Below, piece after piece: positions 60,486 through 64,000 of a stretch of DNA of 64,000 nucleotides; the stretch's first letter is position 1; every line of letters begins with the position of its first letter. The DNA lies in the NCBI GenBank assembly GCA_021324935.1, contig JAJPIE010000059.1, forward strand, positions 18,095 through 82,094, given 5' to 3'. The DNA comes from Acidobacteriota bacterium (lineage in GTDB: Bacteria > Acidobacteriota > Terriglobia > Acidiferrales > UBA7541). Under the pieces are notes generated by a model that was given only the letters and a program-made list of their open reading frames with translations, ran no database searches and was not told the DNA's origin. The translations under genes and the position numbers were made by a program.

Positions 60486-61447
60486 GAATTCTGATTGCCG
60501 AGGATGATGCGCTCTCTCGAACGCTGCTGGAGCGGACCCTGCAGCGCTCGGGTTACGACGTAGTGGCGGTGGCGGACGGTGCCGAGGCCCTGCTGGAATT
60601 GAGCAGCCAGGACCCGCCGCGGCTGGCGCTGCTCGACTGGGTGATGCCGGAGAAGGACGGGCTGGAGGTCTGCCGGGAGGTGCGGCGGCGAAAAGACCAA
60701 ACGTACACCTACCTGATCCTGCTTTCTTCGCGCGAATCGAAGCAGGACATCGTCTACGGGCTGGAATCTGGGGCGGACGATTACCTGACGAAGCCCTTCG
60801 ACGTGGACGAGCTGAAGGCACGGCTGCGCACCGGGGAGCGCATCCTGGAACTGGAGGACCGCCTGGTGGAGGCGCGGGAGAGCATGCGTTTTCAGGCCAC
60901 GCATGATTTGCTGACATCGTTGTGGAATCGCGGGGTGATTATGGAATTGGTTACGCGCGAAGTGGCGCGCACTCGGCGGGAAGGAAGCTGCACCGCGGTG
61001 ATGATGTGCGACATCGACCATTTCAAGCGAATCAACGACCAATTTGGCCACGCAGCGGGGGATGAAGTGCTGCGGGAAGTCGCGCGGCGATTGCAGCTTT
61101 CGGTGCGTTCCTACGACATGGTGGGGCGATACGGCGGAGAGGAATTTCTGGTGGCGCTAAACCGGTGCGATCCTGGCAGCGCGGTGTCCCGGGCGGAAAA
61201 TCTGCGCGGGGTCATCGGCGGAAGGCCGTTCCAGGCGGGGAATCAGCGCCTCAACGTGTCCATCAGCATCGGATTGGCCCTGTCCACGGATTTTGCGGGG
61301 TATAGCGTGGATGAAATACTGCACGAAGCGGACATGGCGCTGTACGCGGCGAAAGCGGCCGGACGCAATTGTGTCCGCGTGGCGGCGCCGGGCAGCAGGA
61401 AGCCGGTCGAAAATAAAACCACCGAATCCCCGGTGATGATGCAATAG
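60482..61447 (+). CDS. REC-GGDEF response regulator diguanylate cyclase
   Basis: 321 residues from ATG 60482, its ATGA overlapping the kinase stop. Receiver domain 1-120: acidic pair EDD (7-9), phospho-Asp52 in LLDWVMPEKDG and Lys104 in YLTKPF. GGDEF domain about 140-300: ATHDLLTSLWNRG, CDIDHFKRINDQFGH, the active site GGEEF (218-222) and an RSYD inhibitory site five residues before. It would make c-di-GMP when phosphorylated. As the last gene of the YfiR-kinase operon it is the natural output. It resembles PleD/WspR. Confidence 0.95.
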   Translation: MRILIAEDDALSRTLLERTLQRSGYDVVAVADGAEALLELSSQDPPRLALLDWVMPEKDGLEVCREVRRRKDQTYTYLILLSSRESKQDIVYGLESGADDYLTKPFDVDELKARLRTGERILELEDRLVEARESMRFQATHDLLTSLWNRGVIMELVTREVARTRREGSCTAVMMCDIDHFKRINDQFGHAAGDEVLREVARRLQLSVRSYDMVGRYGGEEFLVALNRCDPGSAVSRAENLRGVIGGRPFQAGNQRLNVSISIGLALSTDFAGYSVDEILHEADMALYAAKAAGRNCVRVAAPGSRKPVENKTTESPVMMQ

Positions 61448-61471
61448 CCAGCGGCGGGAGGGCGCAGGCGG

Positions 61472-61921
61472 TTATTTCATTTTGCTGCGGGACAGCTCCA
61501 TCATCTGGCGCATGGCGACGGAGGACCCCGGCGCACGGCGTTCGCGCCAGGCTTCCAGGCGCTTGCAGGTTTCTTCGATGCCGGAGAAAAGCGTGGGATT
61601 CTTGAAGGCAGCGCGCCAGGTAGGGACAATCGAGCGCATGCGGTCCCACACTACCCAGATTTCACCATTGCTCTCGAAAAACAGCTCGTCGTTGATCAAG
61701 CCGCGGTTCACGATACTCGCCACCATATCCCAATAACTGATGACCATACGGATGTAGGTGTTTTCCTGGCTTCCCTGGGGATATTTCTGCATCACTTCCT
61801 CGGGTGTGCCGGCATGGAAATGATCCACGAACCAGGCGCGCGCCTCGCGGAGGCGAGGTTCACGCCGAAGGTCATATAGCCGCAGCATGAGGTTGACTTC
61901 GTCGTAGGTGATCTGAGACAT
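61472..61921 (-). CDS. Conserved small helical protein, unknown function
   Basis: 149 residues from ATG 61921, preceded by AAAGGAGAG. No signal peptide. Mostly helical with many Trp and Arg: ARAWFVDHFHAGTPEEVMQK, YIRMVISYWDMVASIVNRG, FFESNGEIWVVWDRMRS. The last third ends in a basic MMELSRSKMK tail. I recall DUF4760-like acidobacterial proteins of similar look, but I cannot confirm the family. It is convergent with the REC-GGDEF gene (24 bp apart), and the MscS-like gene ends 33 bp downstream of its start side. Confidence 0.6.
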   Translation of the reverse strand: MSQITYDEVNLMLRLYDLRREPRLREARAWFVDHFHAGTPEEVMQKYPQGSQENTYIRMVISYWDMVASIVNRGLINDELFFESNGEIWVVWDRMRSIVPTWRAAFKNPTLFSGIEETCKRLEAWRERRAPGSSVAMRQMMELSRSKMK

Positions 61922-61954
61922 GCGTGACTCTCCTTTCGAATTATGCGCGGGAAA

Positions 61955-62830
61955 TCATGGCTTGGGAGGCGGCACTTCTTCTCCTTGCAAGGCGGGAGCG
62001 GACCGGTACTCCACGCGTTGCACGCCGCTCAGGGGGATGGCGCGGCGCTGGAACTCCAATTGGATGCGGCGGCGAAGTTCGCGAGCTACATCGTCCTGGC
62101 GAGAAGGAGAAGTGCGGACTTGAAGACGAAGGGTGGAGGAAGTCTGGTCGAAGTTCTGCAAGCCGAGGATGCGCGGGCCATCGACGAGAGCTTGCGACCA
62201 GGCGGGATCGTTGCGGAGTTCGGCGGCGGCGGCGTCCAGCGCCTGGATGGCGCGTTCCTGTGGCAGTTCGGGCGAAATGGCCACGTCGACAAAGGTTTGC
62301 GACCAGTCGCGGCTGAGATTGGCGACGGTGCGGATGTCGCCGTTCGAGATGGTGACGAGCGCGCCGCGAGGGTCGCGAACCACCGTACGGCGCAGCGTGA
62401 TGTGTTCCACCCGGCCGAGGGTTTCGCCGATCTGAATGGTGTCGCCGACTCCGTATTGGTCTTCGAAGATGATGTAAAAGCCGGTGATGATGTCGCGCAC
62501 CAGATTCTGCGCGCCGAAGCCCAGGGCGAGGCTGGCCAGGCCAGCGAGCGCGGCGGCCGGCAAAACATTGATGCCGAACTCATCGGCGGCAGTGAGCAGC
62601 GCCACAACCCAGACAATTTTACTGCCCGCGCTGTAGAGGACGCCGGCAACGGTGCGCGTCTGCTGCTCGCGGGCTTTCGCCGCGCGCGATTCGGAACCCG
62701 CCGGCTTAATGAGCAGATCGGTGACCACGCGCAGCAACCGGTTGAGCAGCAGCGCGACGATGAAGATGACGGCGAGTCGAAGAAAGTTGGCGGCCGAGAA
62801 ATCCGGTAAATGAGAGAGCAAACTAGACAT
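61955..62830 (-). CDS. MscS-family mechanosensitive channel
   Basis: 291 residues from ATG 62830; the frame is open to 63106 but this start opens the typical N-terminus (MSSLLSHLPDFSAANFLRLA). Three spans are expected (about 15-35, 65-85, 95-120). The pore helix region has LAGLASLALGFGAQNLVRDI, as in MscS TM3. Then the beta domain with QYGVGDTIQIGETLGRVEHI, TLRRTVVRDPRG and ISNGDIRTVAN, and the C-terminal alpha/beta vestibule. It releases solutes on hypo-osmotic shock. The gene for the small exported protein at 62913 is divergent. Confidence 0.92.
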   Translation of the reverse strand: MSSLLSHLPDFSAANFLRLAVIFIVALLLNRLLRVVTDLLIKPAGSESRAAKAREQQTRTVAGVLYSAGSKIVWVVALLTAADEFGINVLPAAALAGLASLALGFGAQNLVRDIITGFYIIFEDQYGVGDTIQIGETLGRVEHITLRRTVVRDPRGALVTISNGDIRTVANLSRDWSQTFVDVAISPELPQERAIQALDAAAAELRNDPAWSQALVDGPRILGLQNFDQTSSTLRLQVRTSPSRQDDVARELRRRIQLEFQRRAIPLSGVQRVEYRSAPALQGEEVPPPKP

Positions 62831-62912
62831 AGGATTGGCTGACGGGCGAGTATAACATTGGAGACGCCGCCAGCGAGAGTGCCGGCGGCACGGCGGGCGG
62901 GAGGCCGCAGTC

Positions 62913-63260
62913 GTGAACAGCAGGCGAACGTTTTTGGGCGAGTTGCTGGGGGCAGGCCTTGCAGCGGGACTTGCGGAAAGGATTGCCGCGCTGGGGCAGA
63001 CTCCGGATGCAACGCAGGAAAAGCCTCTGCCGCCGGAGAATGCGCCGGAGGCTCCGCTGCCGCCGATCGATAAGCGCATCCTTGAGGAGAACCAGAAAGA
63101 CATCAAGAAGAAGGTGGAAAAGCTCTACGAGCTGGCCTCGCAATTGAAAGAGGAAGTGGAAAAGACGGACTCGAGCAAGGTGCTAAGCCTGAACCTGGTG
63201 CGCAAGGCCGAAGAGATCGAGAAGCTGGCGCGGGACATCAAGAACCGGACGAAGGGTTAG
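62913..63260 (+). CDS. Small exported coiled-coil protein, Tat-like signal
   Basis: 115 residues from GTG 62913. The N-terminus (NSRRTFLGELLGAGLAAGL) resembles a twin-arginine signal. After it comes a Pro-rich spacer (KPLPPENAPEAPLPP), then a long charged helix with heptads (NQKDIKKKVEKLYELASQLK, then NLVRKAEEIEKLARDI). No catalytic motif. I do not recognise a family. It is divergent from mscS over 82 bp and followed by tRNA-Arg. Confidence 0.6.
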   Translation: MNSRRTFLGELLGAGLAAGLAERIAALGQTPDATQEKPLPPENAPEAPLPPIDKRILEENQKDIKKKVEKLYELASQLKEEVEKTDSSKVLSLNLVRKAEEIEKLARDIKNRTKG

Positions 63261-63358
63261 AAACCGCTGGGCGGGCTCGGCGACGGGACAGTGGAACTTT
63301 GCTGGCGGGGAAGAGAAGGAAACGCTAGAATAAATGAAGTTGCACGCTTGCCTTGTGT

Positions 63359-63435
63359 GCGCCCGTAGCTCAGCTGGATAGAGCGCTTGCCTCCGGAGCA
63401 AGAGGTCGCGTGTTCGAATCACGCCGGGCGCGCCA
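63359..63435 (+). tRNA. tRNA-Arg (CCG)
   Basis: Acceptor GCGCCCG / CGGGCGC, anticodon stem CTTGC / GCAAG with loop CTCCGGA (anticodon CCG), and T arm CGTGT-TCGAAT-CACG. Discriminator G and encoded CCA at 63433-63435. Its 3' end borders a broken recombinase, consistent with use as an integration site. Confidence 0.95.
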
Positions 63436-63762
63436 TTCTTCTGTTTTTGCCCTCTCGAATATCAGGTCGAAGGGCTTTCTGTATGTGGGATAAAGATTTA
63501 CGGCGTCAATTCCGCAGTTCGAAAGCACCATTTTCAGCAATTTGGCTTTTTCCGCGTGATCCTGCTTAACGTACAGAAAATACGCCTTGTTCGCGAGTTC
63601 TAAAGTCCTCGCAGCATCCAGCAATCGTTCCGGTCTTGCCGCCTGCAAAGCCTGCAACGATGCTCGAATCTGAATTTCTTCGGCTTGCCATTCGGTTGAT
63701 TTCCGATTCCAGAACTCTTCGCTGATTTTGCCATCCAACTTGTTGACCTGACCGGGGTTTTT
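63370..63762 (-). pseudogene. Serine recombinase, C-terminal remnant next to tRNA-Arg
   Basis: Minus-strand frame containing the C-terminal part of a large serine recombinase: NKLDGKISEEFWNRKSTEWQ, LLDAARTLELANKAYFLYVK, and EKAKLLKMVLSNCGIDAVNL followed by TYRKPFDLIFERAK. The catalytic N-terminal and zinc-ribbon parts are missing; homology stops near 63760 where the IS3-like left end begins. The reading frame's last residues (from WRARRDSNTRPL) are simply the complement of tRNA-Arg, as expected for an element integrated at the tRNA 3' end. It is not functional as it stands. Confidence 0.75.
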
Positions 63763-64000
63763 TGTACCAGTGGGAGTGAGAGAGAATTTCACTCTGGAGG
63801 AACGCTGGTCTGCCGATGAAGAAATACACGCCGGAACAGATCGTGACGTTGCTGCGGCAGATTGAAGTGGAGATTGCCAACGGCAAGACCACGCCGCAGG
63901 CGTGCAAGGAAGCGCAGATCACCGCCCAGACCTACTACCGCTGGAGGAAGGAATACGGCGGCCTGAAGCTGGACCAGGCGAAACGTCTGAAGGAACTGGA
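63763..64000 (+). mobile_element. IS3-family insertion sequence, left end, runs off window
   Basis: It starts near TGTACCAGTGGGAG (63763), 53 bp before a transposase OrfA start, the usual spacing for IS3-type ends. The recombinase homology breaks at the same place, so the insertion likely disrupted it. The exact boundary needs the right end, which is not in the window. Confidence 0.6.
63816..64000 (+). CDS. IS3-family transposase OrfA, partial
   Basis: From ATG 63816 the frame is open to the window edge (61 codons): KKYTPEQIVTLLRQIEVEI, then TTPQACKEAQITAQTYYRW and RKEYGGLKLDQAKRLKEL. This is the HTH_Tnp_1 (IS3/IS911 OrfA) DNA-binding module with its leucine-zipper start. OrfB, with the DDE integrase, should follow outside the window by programmed frameshift. 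Confidence 0.88.
   Translation, partial: MKKYTPEQIVTLLRQIEVEIANGKTTPQACKEAQITAQTYYRWRKEYGGLKLDQAKRLKEL

Noticed and set aside
63370..63436. C-terminal residues of the recombinase frame across tRNA-Arg as real protein
   Set aside because: They are the reverse complement of the tRNA; this is a well-known annotation artefact.

Overview
The window is 64 kb of dense, GC-rich bacterial chromosome and looks like Acidobacteriota (Terriglobia-like soil lineage). I infer this from gene order and gene types: a fused LptC/LptA-like giant next to lptB-rpoN-rapZ, the run yicC-gmk-rpoZ-coaBC-udg-priA, family 4 uracil-DNA glycosylase, many secreted proteins of no known function, and degenerate palindromes in the gaps. 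No ribosomal RNA, CRISPR array or phage structural gene was seen.

Left part (1-13.5 kb): the 3'-truncated KDPG aldolase gene at the edge, a Lys-rich small protein, a YfcE-like phosphodiesterase, a PilZ protein, a YjbR protein, an exported cupin, an M28 peptidase, small exported proteins including a rhodanese, a RodZ-like/HEAT-like pair, a Tat-exported bicupin of the oxalate decarboxylase type, a GAF-GGDEF diguanylate cyclase and GreB. Central housekeeping block (13.5-30.5 kb): LPS export (lptCA-like, lptB), sigma-54, RapZ, an MsbA-like exporter, YicC, guanylate kinase, RNA polymerase omega, CoaBC, uracil-DNA glycosylase, an EamA transporter, PriA and, convergent to it, RecQ.

Middle (30.7-41.9 kb): an HU / site-2 protease / amino acid permease operon, dcd, then a minus-strand redox cluster (SDR, MarR, YceI, nitroreductase, DedA-rhodanese, WrbA). 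The DedA-rhodanese gene carries an in-frame TGA exactly in the rhodanese active-site loop. The frame stays open for 54 further codons that complete the rhodanese fold, and a strong hairpin starts 6 nt after the TGA. This is the most interesting observation: a candidate selenoprotein, with nonsense mutation as the plain alternative. A secreted TPR-like protein, purC and a Fis-type protein follow.

Right part (42-64 kb): SMC with a charged insertion in its N-terminal head, a methyltransferase, a lipocalin-like protein, an S9 peptidase, cysS, a class III aminotransferase, YraN, GalT and tRNA-Cys. Next come a three-gene signalling operon (YfiR-like periplasmic protein, CHASE8 hybrid histidine kinase, REC-GGDEF cyclase) that looks like a phosphorelay version of the YfiR/YfiN switch, then an MscS channel, and tRNA-Arg(CCG) with a broken serine recombinase and an IS3-family element running off the edge. 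Together with the PilZ protein, the two GGDEF enzymes point to active c-di-GMP signalling, but no EAL or HD-GYP hydrolase lies in the window.
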